Notes: generated from the letters alone by a model not told the origin. A stretch of 64,000 nt of DNA from Mucilaginibacter pankratovii (GCF_014773265.1 NZ_JACWMY010000008.1:1-64000); one strand, 5' to 3'; shown: positions 51,782 through 61,004, counted from the first letter of the stretch. Made by a program: numbers and translations.

Positions 51782-53464
51782 CTACTCCACCAACTTCTTA
51801 TACCTGATCCTCTTCGGCGCTACATCGCCAAGGCGCTTTTTACGGTTCTCTTCGTAATCGCTATAGTTGCCTTCGAAGAAGTAAACCTGCGAGTTTCCTT
51901 CAAACGCCAGGATGTGTGTACAGATCCTATCCAGGAACCACCTGTCGTGACTAATCACTACCGCACAGCCGCCAAAGTTTTCCAGCGCTTCTTCCAGGGA
52001 ACGTAAAGTATTTACGTCGATATCGTTGGTAGGCTCATCCAGCAATAATACGTTGGAACCTTTTTTCAGCGTGATGGATAAATGCACCCGGTTACGTTCA
52101 CCACCTGATAGTACGCCCACTTTCTTCTGCTGGTCGGCACCGTTAAAGTTAAAGCGCGATACGTAAGCTCTCGAATTCAACGGACGATTGCCAACCATAA
52201 TGGTTTCCAGTCCGCCGGTTACGTTTTCCCAAACAGATTTGTTGGGGTCCAAATCGTCATGCATCTGGTCAACATAACCAAGGGCAACGGTTTCGCCCAC
52301 GCGGAAAGTACCTGCATCCGGCTGATCCTGCCCGGTTATTAAACGGAACAAAGTGGTTTTACCCGCACCATTGGGGCCAATGATACCAACGATACCCGCA
52401 GGCGGCAATGAGAAGGTCAAATTCTCAAACAATACCTTATCGCCATAGGCTTTGGTGACGTTGTTGGCCTCTATCACTATATTACCCAAGCGCGGGCCCG
52501 GCGGGATAAAGAGCTCCAGCTTTTCTTCCCTGTCCTTTGTTTCTTCAGATGCTAATTTATCATAGTTGGATAAACGCGCTTTCGATTTGGCGTGGCGGCC
52601 TTTTGCCCCCATACGTACCCATTCCAGCTCGCGCTCCAAAATCTTCTGGCGTTTGCTCTCGCCTTTTTCTTCCTGCGCAAGGCGTTTTGATTTCTGGTCG
52701 AGCCATGAGGAATAATTTCCCTTCCATGGCAAACCTTCGCCACGGTCGAGCTCCAGGATCCAGCCGGCAACATTATCCAGGAAGTACCTATCGTGCGTTA
52801 CCGCTATAACGGTTCCTTTATATTGTTTCAGGTGTTGCTCCAGCCAATCGATAGACTCTGCGTCTAAGTGGTTGGTAGGCTCATCCAATAGCAAAACATC
52901 CGGCTCCTGTAATAACAGGCGACATAAAGCTACGCGGCGGCGCTCACCACCGGATAGTACAGAGATCTTGGCATCCGGGTCGGGGCAACGCAGGGCATCC
53001 ATAGCACGTTCCAGTTTTACATCCAGTTCCCAGGCGTTTACGGCATCTATCTGGTCCTGCAGTTCGCCCTGGCGGCTCATCAGCTTATCCATTTTGTCGG
53101 CATCGCCGTAATATTCTTCCAGGCCGAATTTTTCGTTGATATCTTCGTATTCTTTAAGCAGCGCGGTGGTTGCGGCAACGCCTTCCTCTACAATTTCCTT
53201 AACGGTTTTGTTGGGGTCAAGCTCGGGCTCCTGGCTCAGGTAGCCCACGGTATAGCCCGGTGAAAATACAACTTCACCGATGTTTGTTTTATCGATACCT
53301 GCAATGATCTTGAGCAGGCTTGATTTACCCGAACCGTTTAAACCGATAACGCCAATTTTGGCACCGTAAAAAAACGACAGGTAAATATTTTTGAGCACTG
53401 TTTTTTGCGGGGGATAAACTTTGCTTACCCCAGCCATAGAAAATATGATCTTCTCGTCAGCCAT
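51782..53464 (-). CDS. ettA: EttA, energy-dependent translational throttle (ABC-F)
   Basis: 560 aa from ATG 53464 (MADEKIIFSM); a TTG three codons earlier is unlikely. Two ABC domains: Walker A GLNGSGKSSLL and [11 protein letters not shown], signatures [15 protein letters not shown] and LSGGERNRVHLS, both with LLLDEPTNHLD/LLLDEPTNDID. The linker carries the RQKILERELEWVRMGAKGRHAKSKARLS segment of the EttA group. It binds the ribosomal E site and responds to ATP/ADP. Cytoplasmic. Confidence 0.95.
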   Translation of the reverse strand: MADEKIIFSMAGVSKVYPPQKTVLKNIYLSFFYGAKIGVIGLNGSGKSSLLKIIAGIDKTNIGEVVFSPGYTVGYLSQEPELDPNKTVKEIVEEGVAATTALLKEYEDINEKFGLEEYYGDADKMDKLMSRQGELQDQIDAVNAWELDVKLERAMDALRCPDPDAKISVLSGGERRRVALCRLLLQEPDVLLLDEPTNHLDAESIDWLEQHLKQYKGTVIAVTHDRYFLDNVAGWILELDRGEGLPWKGNYSSWLDQKSKRLAQEEKGESKRQKILERELEWVRMGAKGRHAKSKARLSNYDKLASEETKDREEKLELFIPPGPRLGNIVIEANNVTKAYGDKVLFENLTFSLPPAGIVGIIGPNGAGKTTLFRLITGQDQPDAGTFRVGETVALGYVDQMHDDLDPNKSVWENVTGGLETIMVGNRPLNSRAYVSRFNFNGADQQKKVGVLSGGERNRVHLSITLKKGSNVLLLDEPTNDIDVNTLRSLEEALENFGGCAVVISHDRWFLDRICTHILAFEGNSQVYFFEGNYSDYEENRKKRLGDVAPKRIRYKKLVE

Positions 53465-53499
53465 TTTATACAAAAATTGGTTTATGATGTATGAGGCTT

Positions 53500-53530
53500 C
53501 AAATATCTCGTAAATAAGGTTTGCAGCAAA
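53500..53530 (-). promoter_or_regulatory. ettA promoter
   Basis: On the minus strand TTTG (53530-53527), 19 bp, GATATTTG (53507-53500), one base off TAnnTTTG. The ATG is at 53464, giving a leader of roughly 30 bases. Confidence 0.55.
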
Positions 53531-53715
53531 ATTAATGTGGAAGGAAAATAAGTTTTTCTTTAGCTGACCGAAGCCTTATTTATTCACGCAAAACCGCGAA
53601 GCCGCAAAATATTAGATACAAAAACCGCTGCTTTGCGCCTTTATGTGAAACCTTTACACAATAACGACATAATTTTTCATGTAAAATTCATCCGATAACT
53701 TGTATATTACAATGC

Positions 53716-53882
53716 AAATCGTTTGGTTTGCTTTTGTAGAAGTGCAATACGTGGGGCAGAAAGTCCACATGCCGTATTGTCATATGGGGAATGACTATTT
53801 GCCCTGCTTATATTAAAAGCCGGTTTTATCGGTAACGCGCTAAACTAATCCGTCAAAAACTCATCTTACTATTAAGTTTTTG
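53716..53882 (+). ncRNA. candidate structured RNA upstream of clpC (6S-like?)
   Basis: A stable hairpin GCAATACG (53744) / CGTATTGT (53780) with internal TGG/CCA, an alternative stem GTCAT/ATGAC (53779-53783 and 53791-53795) and an outer GCTTTT/AAAAGC pair. A terminator-like stem CAAAAACT/AGTTTTTG (53854-53882) follows. The gap of about 560 bp between ettA and clpC would suit a 6S-Flavo-type RNA, but I cannot match a family from memory. No coding frame is seen in 53531-54093. Confidence 0.2.
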
Positions 53883-54093
53883 TCGTATTTATAGTAATAA
53901 TCAGGCGGTTCTCAGGTTTAAAAAACAAAAGGCAGGTTTATTCTATTCCTTTTAAACAGGCGGCATATCATCAAATTGTCTGTTTACAATAAAGGTAAAA
54001 AGCTGGCAACATTGTTGATAAATGTAAAAACTATCGCCTTGACTAATAAAAACAATTTTATAGATTAGGACGATCATAATCAGAAAGGTATAT

Positions 54094-56637
54094 ATGGAAG
54101 CTAAATTTTCGCCGCGGGTTAAAGATGTGATACAGTACAGCAGGGAGGAGGCCTTACGCCTTGGCCACGATTATATTGGTACAGAGCACCTTTTGCTTGG
54201 CCTTATTCGCGATGGCGATGGCGTGGCAATTAAATTATTAAAAGGGCTAACTGTTGATACCGCCAAATTACGCCGCGCTGTGGAAGATGCTGTGAAAGGC
54301 ACCATTGGCACCAACGTACATATAGGCAGTATCCCGTTAACCAAACAAGCCGAAAAAGTATTAAAGATCACTTACCTGGAAGCAAAAATTTTCAAAAGCG
54401 ATGTGATTGGTACCGAGCATCTTTTGCTCTCTATCCTTCGCGATGAAGACAACATCGCGTCGCAGATTTTAATGCAATTTAACGTGAACTACGAAGTATT
54501 TAAAAGCGAAGTAGAATCACACAAAAACGATGTTACCGACGAAATGCCGGGTTCATCAACCGGTGGCGACGACGATTTTAAAGAAGACGACAACTTTACA
54601 CAGCCTAAAAAGGTTTCAGATATTAAATCTAAAACCCCGGTGCTGGATAACTTTGGCCGCGATTTGACAAAAGCTGCTGAAGATGGCAAGCTTGACCCGA
54701 TCGTTGGTCGTGAAAAAGAAATTGAGCGTGTATCACAGATCTTATCACGTCGTAAAAAGAACAACCCTATCCTGATAGGCGAGCCGGGCGTTGGTAAAAG
54801 TGCCATTGCCGAAGGTTTGGCATTGCGTATTGTACAGCGTAAAGTATCGCGTGTGTTGTTTAACAAGCGCGTAGTTACTTTAGATCTTGCCTCTTTGGTT
54901 GCCGGTACCAAATACCGCGGACAGTTTGAAGAGCGTATGAAAGCGGTGATGAACGAGCTGGAAAAATCTCCGGATGTGATCCTGTTCATCGATGAGATCC
55001 ACACCATTGTTGGCGCAGGCGGCGCATCTGGCTCGCTTGATGCATCTAACATGTTTAAACCGGCTTTGGCCCGCGGAGAAATTCAATGCATTGGCGCAAC
55101 CACTTTAGATGAGTATCGCCAGTACATCGAAAAAGATGGGGCTTTAGATCGCCGTTTCCAAAAGGTAATGGTAGAACCTGCCACACCTGACGAAACTGTA
55201 GAGATATTGAACCGCATTAAAGAGAAATACGAAGAGCATCACGGTGTAACCTATACCGATGAGGCCATTAACGCCTGCGTTACCTTAACCACCCGCTATA
55301 TTACCGACAGGTTTTTACCGGACAAGGCTATCGACGCGCTTGACGAATCGGGCTCGCGTGTTCACTTAACCAATATCCACGTACCACAACAGATCCTGGA
55401 TATTGAGCAAAAGATTGAGCAAATCAAGATTGAAAAGAACAAGGTTGTACGCAGCCAGAAATACGAAGAAGCAGCCAAACTTCGCGATACCGAGAAGCAC
55501 CTGTTAGAGGAGCTTGACCAGGCAAAAGCAGTTTGGGAGGCCGAAACAAAATCTAAACGCTACACCGTATCTGAAGATAACGTTGCCGAAGTAGTTGCAA
55601 TGATGACCGGCATCCCCGTACAACGCGTGGGCCAGGCAGACAGCCTGAAACTGCTGAACATGGGCGATACCATTGCCAACAAAATTATTGGCCAGGATGA
55701 AGCCATTAAAAAGCTTACCCGCGCTATCCAGCGTACCCGCGCGGGATTGAAAGATCCTAAAAAACCAATTGGTTCGTTCATCTTCTTAGGCCCTACCGGT
55801 GTTGGTAAAACAGAGCTTGCCAAAGAGCTTGCCCGATTTATGTTTGATACCGAAGACGCCCTGATACAGATTGACATGAGCGAGTACATGGAGAAATTCG
55901 CGGTATCACGCTTAGTGGGCGCGCCTCCGGGCTACGTGGGTTACGAAGAAGGCGGACAATTAACCGAAAAAGTACGCCGTAAACCATACGCCGTTGTATT
56001 ACTGGATGAAATTGAGAAAGCTCACCCTGATGTGTTCAACATCCTGTTACAGGTGTTGGATGAAGGCCAGCTGACTGATTCCTTAGGCCGTAAGGTTGAT
56101 TTTAGGAACACCATCATCATCATGACCTCGAACATTGGCGCACGCCAGCTGAAAGATTTTGGCCAGGGTGTTGGTTTCACTACCGCTGCTAAAACTACAC
56201 AGGCAGATGCACATTCACGTGGTGTGATTGAGAATGCTTTAAAACGCGCTTTCGCTCCGGAATTTTTGAATCGTATTGACGATGTGATCGTGTTTAACTC
56301 CTTGGGTAAAGACGAGATCTTCAAAATAATTGATATCGAATTGGGCTTCCTGTTTGGCAGGGTGAACAGCCTCGGTTACAAAATTGAGCTGACCTTAGCT
56401 GCCAAAGAGTTCATCGCCGAAAAAGGTTACGACTCACAATTTGGTGCCCGTCCGTTAAAACGTGCCATCCAGAAATATTTGGAAGACCCGATTGCGGAAG
56501 AGATCTTGAAAGGTGAACTGGCCGAAGGTGATACCATGGAAGTTGACTACGATAAAGAAGCCGACCAGGTGAAAATTGTAGCGAAACACAAAGCCGCCGG
56601 CGAAGACAAAACGCCCGAAGAAGAGCAGCAGCAATAA
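54094..56637 (+). CDS. clpC: ClpC, AAA+ chaperone/unfoldase
   Basis: 847 aa. Two Clp_N repeats (about 1-145), AAA+ domain 1 with GEPGVGKSAIAEG, a UVR motif in VVRSQKYEEAAKLRD (about 450), AAA+ domain 2 with GPTGVGKTELAKELA, and the long C-terminal QLTDSLGRKVDFRNTIIIMTSN segment. The UVR motif and length mark ClpC rather than ClpB. It unfolds substrates for ClpP. No ctsR or mcsB gene is adjacent. Confidence 0.95.
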   Translation: MEAKFSPRVKDVIQYSREEALRLGHDYIGTEHLLLGLIRDGDGVAIKLLKGLTVDTAKLRRAVEDAVKGTIGTNVHIGSIPLTKQAEKVLKITYLEAKIFKSDVIGTEHLLLSILRDEDNIASQILMQFNVNYEVFKSEVESHKNDVTDEMPGSSTGGDDDFKEDDNFTQPKKVSDIKSKTPVLDNFGRDLTKAAEDGKLDPIVGREKEIERVSQILSRRKKNNPILIGEPGVGKSAIAEGLALRIVQRKVSRVLFNKRVVTLDLASLVAGTKYRGQFEERMKAVMNELEKSPDVILFIDEIHTIVGAGGASGSLDASNMFKPALARGEIQCIGATTLDEYRQYIEKDGALDRRFQKVMVEPATPDETVEILNRIKEKYEEHHGVTYTDEAINACVTLTTRYITDRFLPDKAIDALDESGSRVHLTNIHVPQQILDIEQKIEQIKIEKNKVVRSQKYEEAAKLRDTEKHLLEELDQAKAVWEAETKSKRYTVSEDNVAEVVAMMTGIPVQRVGQADSLKLLNMGDTIANKIIGQDEAIKKLTRAIQRTRAGLKDPKKPIGSFIFLGPTGVGKTELAKELARFMFDTEDALIQIDMSEYMEKFAVSRLVGAPPGYVGYEEGGQLTEKVRRKPYAVVLLDEIEKAHPDVFNILLQVLDEGQLTDSLGRKVDFRNTIIIMTSNIGARQLKDFGQGVGFTTAAKTTQADAHSRGVIENALKRAFAPEFLNRIDDVIVFNSLGKDEIFKIIDIELGFLFGRVNSLGYKIELTLAAKEFIAEKGYDSQFGARPLKRAIQKYLEDPIAEEILKGELAEGDTMEVDYDKEADQVKIVAKHKAAGEDKTPEEEQQQ

Positions 56638-56660
56638 GCGCTAACGCTTTTAAATATTGT

Positions 56661-56691
56661 AAGCCCCCGGAGAAATTCGGGGGCTTTTTTT
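56661..56691 (+). terminator. terminator after clpC
   Basis: AAGCCCCCG (56661-56669), 8-base loop, CGGGGGCTT (56678-56686) with a T run. Confidence 0.9.
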
Positions 56692-56798
56692 ATACAATTC
56701 ACCTCGACCCGCCCCTCAATAATTCATACTTATCAAAATATTTTCTTTTTGCTGTAATATCCACCTCCTTCGTGATACTCATTGTAAAAAATGATGAC

Positions 56799-57068
56799 AT
56801 GAAAACCTTATTATCTCCATCAGCGCAGTTATGTTCGGTAAAGTATAACCGCATAGCTTATGCAGGCCTGCTGTTTGCCGCAATTGTTTTGTTAATTTTA
56901 AAGGACTGGCAAAACGGCTTTTGCATGCTGGGTATTAGCCTTGTGGCCGACCCCTTTGACCACCGGGTTACCTGGGCCAAACGCCCGCTATGGCAGCGCA
57001 GCTGGTTGATAGTACACCTTGCCATTTTATTCGCGGCAATGCTATACCTTACGATATCTAAACTTTAA
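56799..57068 (+). CDS. small membrane protein before the sigma factor gene
   Basis: 89 aa from ATG 56799 (MKTLLSPSAQLC); an in-frame GTG at 56772 is less likely. Two membrane segments (RIAYAGLLFAAIVLLIL and WLIVHLAILFAAMLYLTI) with a loop carrying DPFDHRVTWAKRPLWQR. No family recognised. Its stop is directly followed by the TTG start of the sigma factor gene, so the two are coupled. Confidence 0.7.
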   Translation: MKTLLSPSAQLCSVKYNRIAYAGLLFAAIVLLILKDWQNGFCMLGISLVADPFDHRVTWAKRPLWQRSWLIVHLAILFAAMLYLTISKL

Positions 57069-57548
57069 TTGGAAGAGCAAGAATTTTTAACACAGGTAAA
57101 GCAATGCCATGGGCTTATCTTAAAACTGATAGGCTTGTATGCCTATTCGCTAAGCGACCGTAACGACCTGTACCAGGAAATCCTGTTGAACGCCTGGAAA
57201 GGGCGTGCCGGCTTTCGTAAGGAGGCTAAGTTCAGTACCTGGCTGTACCAGGTGGCTATTAATACCATATTTACGGCCAATCGCAAAACCAAGGCTGTAA
57301 GCTATTCGGATGCTATGGAAGATTTCGTCATCCCGGTGGTTCCGCAAACCGAGCAAAAAGAGGATGTACAGCGCCTTTATGCTGCTATAAGGCAGCTGGC
57401 AGAGATAGACCGCGTGGTAATAACCATGCACCTGGAGGGCTATGATAACCCGGAAATTGCCGATGTGCTGGGTATAAGCGCCAATTACATCGGCGTTAAG
57501 CTGCATCGGGTAAAAAACCAATTACAAATCATTTTAAAACAAGATTAA
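57069..57548 (+). CDS. ECF RNA polymerase sigma factor
   Basis: 159 aa with a TTG start. Region 2: LYAYSLSDRNDLYQEILLNAWKG and FSTWLYQVAINT; region 4: EIDRVVITMHLEGYDNPEIADVLGISANYIGVKLHRVKNQL with the helix-turn-helix. Lacks regions 1 and 3, hence ECF. It probably controls its own operon and is held by the next membrane protein. Target promoter motif not identified. Confidence 0.9.
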   Translation: MEEQEFLTQVKQCHGLILKLIGLYAYSLSDRNDLYQEILLNAWKGRAGFRKEAKFSTWLYQVAINTIFTANRKTKAVSYSDAMEDFVIPVVPQTEQKEDVQRLYAAIRQLAEIDRVVITMHLEGYDNPEIADVLGISANYIGVKLHRVKNQLQIILKQD

Positions 57549-57551
57549 GCC

Positions 57552-58166
57552 ATGGATATTGAACAAGTGTGGAAAGGGCACGTAGCCGAAACCGGGGGCT
57601 TGCCCGAAGTGCAAAACGTGGGGCAGCTAAAACCATCCAACCAAAACAGTCCCTTAAAAAAAATGAAGAAGCTTTTGGTACAAAACATGGTTGGCGTAGC
57701 CTTTTGTGTGGTATTATACGTTGCCGTTATCTGTTTTTTTAGTTTTTGGCAAATACGTGTTTTGGTAGGGATCACCCTTGCTTTTACCCTTTGGGCTTTG
57801 GCAAATGCCTGGCAACTTTATCGCAGGGTTGATGAGAAAGTACTGGCCAATAATTTACTCGCCGAACTTAAACGTAACCGGGACGCACTCCAGTCCTGGA
57901 TGCGTGTACAAATGCGGGTGGCCATATTTATTTATCCTTTTAGTGCTGCCGGCGGCTATTTATGGGGTGGCGTACTGGGCTCGGGCCAAGATGTTTCGGT
58001 TTTTATGAGCAAACCAATAGCCGGCTGGGCATTAATAGCCTGTATTATCGTACTAACGCCGCTTGGCTACCTGGCAGGTAAATGGATGTTTAAAAAAACG
58101 TTTGGGAAGGTTATCATACAGCTCGACGAACACATGGCAAGTATTTCGGCCGATGCATCTGAATAA
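57552..58166 (+). CDS. membrane protein, possible anti-sigma factor
   Basis: 204 aa. A soluble N-terminal part of about 40 residues (MDIEQVWKGHVAETGGLPEV) and four membrane segments (about 49-66, 70-88, 120-140, 157-178) with an intervening helix VDEKVLANNLLAELKRNRDALQ. The location 3 bp after an ECF sigma gene makes an anti-sigma role plausible, but no known anti-sigma domain is visible. Confidence 0.6.
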   Translation: MDIEQVWKGHVAETGGLPEVQNVGQLKPSNQNSPLKKMKKLLVQNMVGVAFCVVLYVAVICFFSFWQIRVLVGITLAFTLWALANAWQLYRRVDEKVLANNLLAELKRNRDALQSWMRVQMRVAIFIYPFSAAGGYLWGGVLGSGQDVSVFMSKPIAGWALIACIIVLTPLGYLAGKWMFKKTFGKVIIQLDEHMASISADASE

Positions 58167-58189
58167 TCTGAAAACCAATCAAAACGCTT

Positions 58190-58357
58190 ATGGTACAAAC
58201 AGGTATTTTGGCGGGCTTTACATTTAACACGGGTTTGTTATGGGGGCTTGATAATAAGCTGGATGTGATACTACCTATTCTTTTTATTGCGGCAATTATA
58301 TTTATAGCTGTTAACCTTTTAATACAACAATCAACAACCCCTTCTTCAAAACAATAA
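58190..58357 (+). CDS. small membrane protein, 55 aa
   Basis: MVQTGILAGFTFNTGLLWGL then DNKLDVILPILFIAAIIFIA and VNLLIQQSTTPSSKQ. One clear membrane helix (about 26-44) and a weaker one in front. It follows the possible anti-sigma gene by 23 bp and would end the sigma operon. Below common gene-length cutoffs. Function unknown. Confidence 0.5.
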   Translation: MVQTGILAGFTFNTGLLWGLDNKLDVILPILFIAAIIFIAVNLLIQQSTTPSSKQ

Positions 58358-58421
58358 CTACCAATTGCAAAGCAAAAGGGCGGGTATGTCCCCGCCCCTT
58401 TGCCTGTTAAAACATTTGGTT

Positions 58422-58796
58422 TTAGTTCACTACTCTTTTGTCTTTAGCGGCAAAGCGGGCATATACCAGCAACGCGCCTACCACCATCATATTCCTAAAG
58501 ATATTCAGCATATCATTCTTTGACTCGGCAGCACGGGGAATGTGCACCAAAAATATCATCAGGAAAACGTAGAGCGCCATTAATAACGTGGCCAGTTTAT
58601 CGTACTTGCCTATAAGGCAGCTAACAATGTATGCAAGTATACAAACCCCGGTAAAGTAATTCCAAAATAAAGGGAAGGGTATCCAGCCCGGTACAAAAGC
58701 TGCGCCCATGGCAGCGTTACCAAAATGAAGCCCTACGTATAGCAGAAACGAAAGCGGAAAAAGCCAGGTTCCTATTTTTGTAAGTTTATCTGTCAT
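58422..58796 (-). CDS. DoxX-like membrane protein
   Basis: 124 aa with four membrane segments (about 10-28, 44-65, 69-86, 100-115), the layout of the DoxX-like family. Conserved WNYFTGVCILAYIVSCLIGKYDKLATLLMALYVFLMI. Role unknown. It lies 5 bp after the YCII-type gene, probably in one transcript under the Crp/Fnr-type regulator. Confidence 0.75.
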   Translation of the reverse strand: MTDKLTKIGTWLFPLSFLLYVGLHFGNAAMGAAFVPGWIPFPLFWNYFTGVCILAYIVSCLIGKYDKLATLLMALYVFLMIFLVHIPRAAESKNDMLNIFRNMMVVGALLVYARFAAKDKRVVN

Positions 58797-58801
58797 GGCT
58801 T

Positions 58802-59155
58802 TTAGTTTATCGGGAATGGAACTAAAGGCCTTATCTCTACGCTGCTGTTAGGGTATTTAAGGATGGGACAGCTTTTGCTCCATTCTTGTACCTCCGCCAG
58901 GCTATCGGCCTTGCAAATAAGGTAACCGCTAACCATTACATTGTCCGCTTCTTTATGCGCGGTGTTTTCACCGCCATACTTAAACACGAGGCTACCGGCA
59001 AATTCTACGGGCGCGGTAGATACAAGCTTGCCTTGCATTGCGATACCGCCGATCCATGCTTGCCATAAGGGCATATCGGTAGCCATGTCTTGCGTGGTGC
59101 TTAGGTAACCTTCATCGCCCGCGCTGTTCCTGAATAATAAAAGATACTCTTTCAT
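58802..59155 (-). CDS. YCII-related (DGPF) small protein
   Basis: 117 aa from ATG 59155 (MKEYLLLFRNSAGDEGY); an upstream frame to 59197 would start without support. YCII-like dimeric alpha/beta-barrel with PLWQAWIGGIAMQGKLVSTAP, VSGYLICKADSLAEVQEWSKSCPILKYPNSSVEIRPL. In other bacteria, members sit with ECF sigma or Crp-type regulators. It is the first gene after the 59215 palindrome. Confidence 0.85.
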   Translation of the reverse strand: MKEYLLLFRNSAGDEGYLSTTQDMATDMPLWQAWIGGIAMQGKLVSTAPVEFAGSLVFKYGGENTAHKEADNVMVSGYLICKADSLAEVQEWSKSCPILKYPNSSVEIRPLVPFPIN

Positions 59156-59214
59156 GATAATAAATTTTAGTTTATTTAATGCCCTAAAATTCATCAAAAG
59201 GAGGCCGAAGGGGT

Positions 59215-59230
59215 GTTGACAAATGTCAAC
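59215..59230. promoter_or_regulatory. perfect Fnr/Crp-like operator palindrome
   Basis: GTTGACAAATGTCAAC is a perfect inverted repeat (GTTGAC, 4 bp, GTCAAC). It has the spacing of FNR sites (TTGAT-N4-ATCAA). It lies 59 bp upstream of the YCII start and four bases after the stop of the Crp/Fnr gene itself. Confidence 0.55.
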
Positions 59231-59233
59231 GTT

Positions 59234-59803
59234 TTAAATTTTTGCTTTGAGCCGGCTAAAGGTCTCCTGCGAGATGCCGAGGTAGGAAGCAATAAGTTTG
59301 CTCGACAAGCGGCTCATCAGTTTTGGGCGATAATCCATCAGCCATTTTATCCGGTCGAGTGCGGAAAGGGATACAAAAGTATTGATACGGTAAACAGAAT
59401 TGGCGTACGATGCTTCCAATATTTGCCTGTAAACCTTATCAAACTGCGGCACGGTTTGCATTAAGTGATAAAAATCGGCTCGGTTAATTGCCAGCAAAAT
59501 GCAGGGTTCTACTGCCTTTATGTTTTCGGTGGCAGGCTGGCTGCCGCCAAAACTTATCAAATCGGCGCACCAATTATCTTCAATAACAATATCGCGCGTA
59601 GTTTCATTAACATCTGCATCGTACACAAAAACCTGTAAACATCCGCTGGCGATGTAATATACATGGTCGCAGTTTTCACCCTGCCTCACAACCAGCTCAC
59701 CGCGTTTAATATGCCGTTCTTTAAAAGTTGTCAATACATCCTCCAGCCCGCTTACATCATTGCCAAGCCTGGTTTGTATATGCTGCCTAAGTAGGTGTAT
59801 CAC
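59234..59803 (-). CDS. Crp/Fnr-type transcriptional regulator
   Basis: 189 aa, GTG start. The cyclic-nucleotide-binding-like domain (about 30-135) has KRGELVVRQGENCDHVYYIASGCLQVF, and the short C-terminal helix-turn-helix SRLSSKLIASYLGISQETFSRLKAKI. The four-cysteine Fe-S set of Fnr is missing, so it is not an oxygen sensor of that type. Ligand unknown. The target is probably the YCII/DoxX-like pair downstream (palindrome 59215-59230). Confidence 0.88.
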   Translation of the reverse strand: MIHLLRQHIQTRLGNDVSGLEDVLTTFKERHIKRGELVVRQGENCDHVYYIASGCLQVFVYDADVNETTRDIVIEDNWCADLISFGGSQPATENIKAVEPCILLAINRADFYHLMQTVPQFDKVYRQILEASYANSVYRINTFVSLSALDRIKWLMDYRPKLMSRLSSKLIASYLGISQETFSRLKAKI

Positions 59804-59841
59804 TGCAATTTATTTCAAGCTAATATAACTACAAAAGCCAA

Positions 59842-60906
59842 TCACTTCCACTTAATTTCTAACGGCTCATAATCAACCGGCAGCAATTCCGCTATGCGGT
59901 AGCGGCCCCAGTAGCCTTCGTAAAGTACAATGGCAGGGTTTATAACGATTCCATTCTTATCAAAAAAAGCGTAAGTACCGTTGATGGTTACAACAGTCGA
60001 TTCATTATTGCTGCGGTGCCTGATGTATAAAAGATCGCTGAATGCAATGGCGTATAAGCCCTCCTGATCTGTTTGCCGCAAAAAGTCGATCTCCTTAAGC
60101 GGTTCCTTTACCAGGGTTTGAATATACTTATTCGTCAGGTCCCCTTCCCCTGCCCATTTTGGGTTTAGCCGGCGTATCAACCGCTGAACTGTAAATCCTT
60201 CATACTTCATGGTATCTGCAATTACCGATCGTAGAAAATGCATACTCGACCCTATGTACGTTTCCTTACGCCTTTTTTCCCAGCGCCGCCTTTGCGAAAG
60301 CGAACCCTGCATTGGCTCAAACAAGGCCGATCCATCAAAATAAAGCATCCCGGTAGCTTCATCTTTGCTGAATGATTTGAGCAGGTATTTTATTTTATAG
60401 CCGAGGTATTTATTTTCGATCTCCAAAAAATCGTTCGATGAGCCGGTTAACTTTCGGGTTGCTTTATCATACTCAAGCGTAAGCGCGTCGTTATTGGTAA
60501 TTTTGCAATCTTCGGCCGCTGTAGATGTTCCTATAAATTCCCGCTTAAACTTTTCGTAATTGCCTTCCCAATCGCTGGCAACAATTTTAACCTCGTTTAA
60601 CGAGGTAGTTTTTGGCAATAGCTTGATGCCGGGCAAGCGAATATTTTCGTTGCCTGCCATTACAATTTGGCGGTAAGTTTCAAAGCCTACCACAGAAACC
60701 ACAAATTCGTACTGGCCGGGTCGCACATAATTCAGCACAAACGCGCCATCATCTGTGGTTTTACTGCCCACCGTGGCGTTACTTAAAAACACACTGGCGT
60801 TGGACACGGGTTTGCCATCGGCACCGTTTACCACATTACCGGTAATTTTTATTTGTGCAAAACCGGCAAGCGGTAAAAGGAAAAGGAATAGGAGGTAGTA
60901 TTTCAT
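59842..60906 (-). CDS. secreted protein with carboxypeptidase-like regulatory domain
   Basis: 354 aa with a signal peptide (MKYYLLFLFLLPLAGFAQ). Residues about 20-100 are a CarboxypepD_reg-like beta-sandwich (ITGNVVNGADGKPVSNASVFL, TTDDGAFVLNYVRPGQYEFVV). The rest is a beta-rich domain ending in FFDKNGIVINPAIVLYEGYWGRYRIAELLPVDYEP. Similar proteins are common in Bacteroidetes without known role. Stand-alone gene. Confidence 0.8.
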   Translation of the reverse strand: MKYYLLFLFLLPLAGFAQIKITGNVVNGADGKPVSNASVFLSNATVGSKTTDDGAFVLNYVRPGQYEFVVSVVGFETYRQIVMAGNENIRLPGIKLLPKTTSLNEVKIVASDWEGNYEKFKREFIGTSTAAEDCKITNNDALTLEYDKATRKLTGSSNDFLEIENKYLGYKIKYLLKSFSKDEATGMLYFDGSALFEPMQGSLSQRRRWEKRRKETYIGSSMHFLRSVIADTMKYEGFTVQRLIRRLNPKWAGEGDLTNKYIQTLVKEPLKEIDFLRQTDQEGLYAIAFSDLLYIRHRSNNESTVVTINGTYAFFDKNGIVINPAIVLYEGYWGRYRIAELLPVDYEPLEIKWK

Positions 60907-61004
60907 TTTTAGTTCAGACTAACAGATCACTATAAGGTTTAATAACGCCAGCTTTTAAAAGCTGATGGTCCACCTTATTTGGGCACGGCAACACACAAAT
61001 CGCG

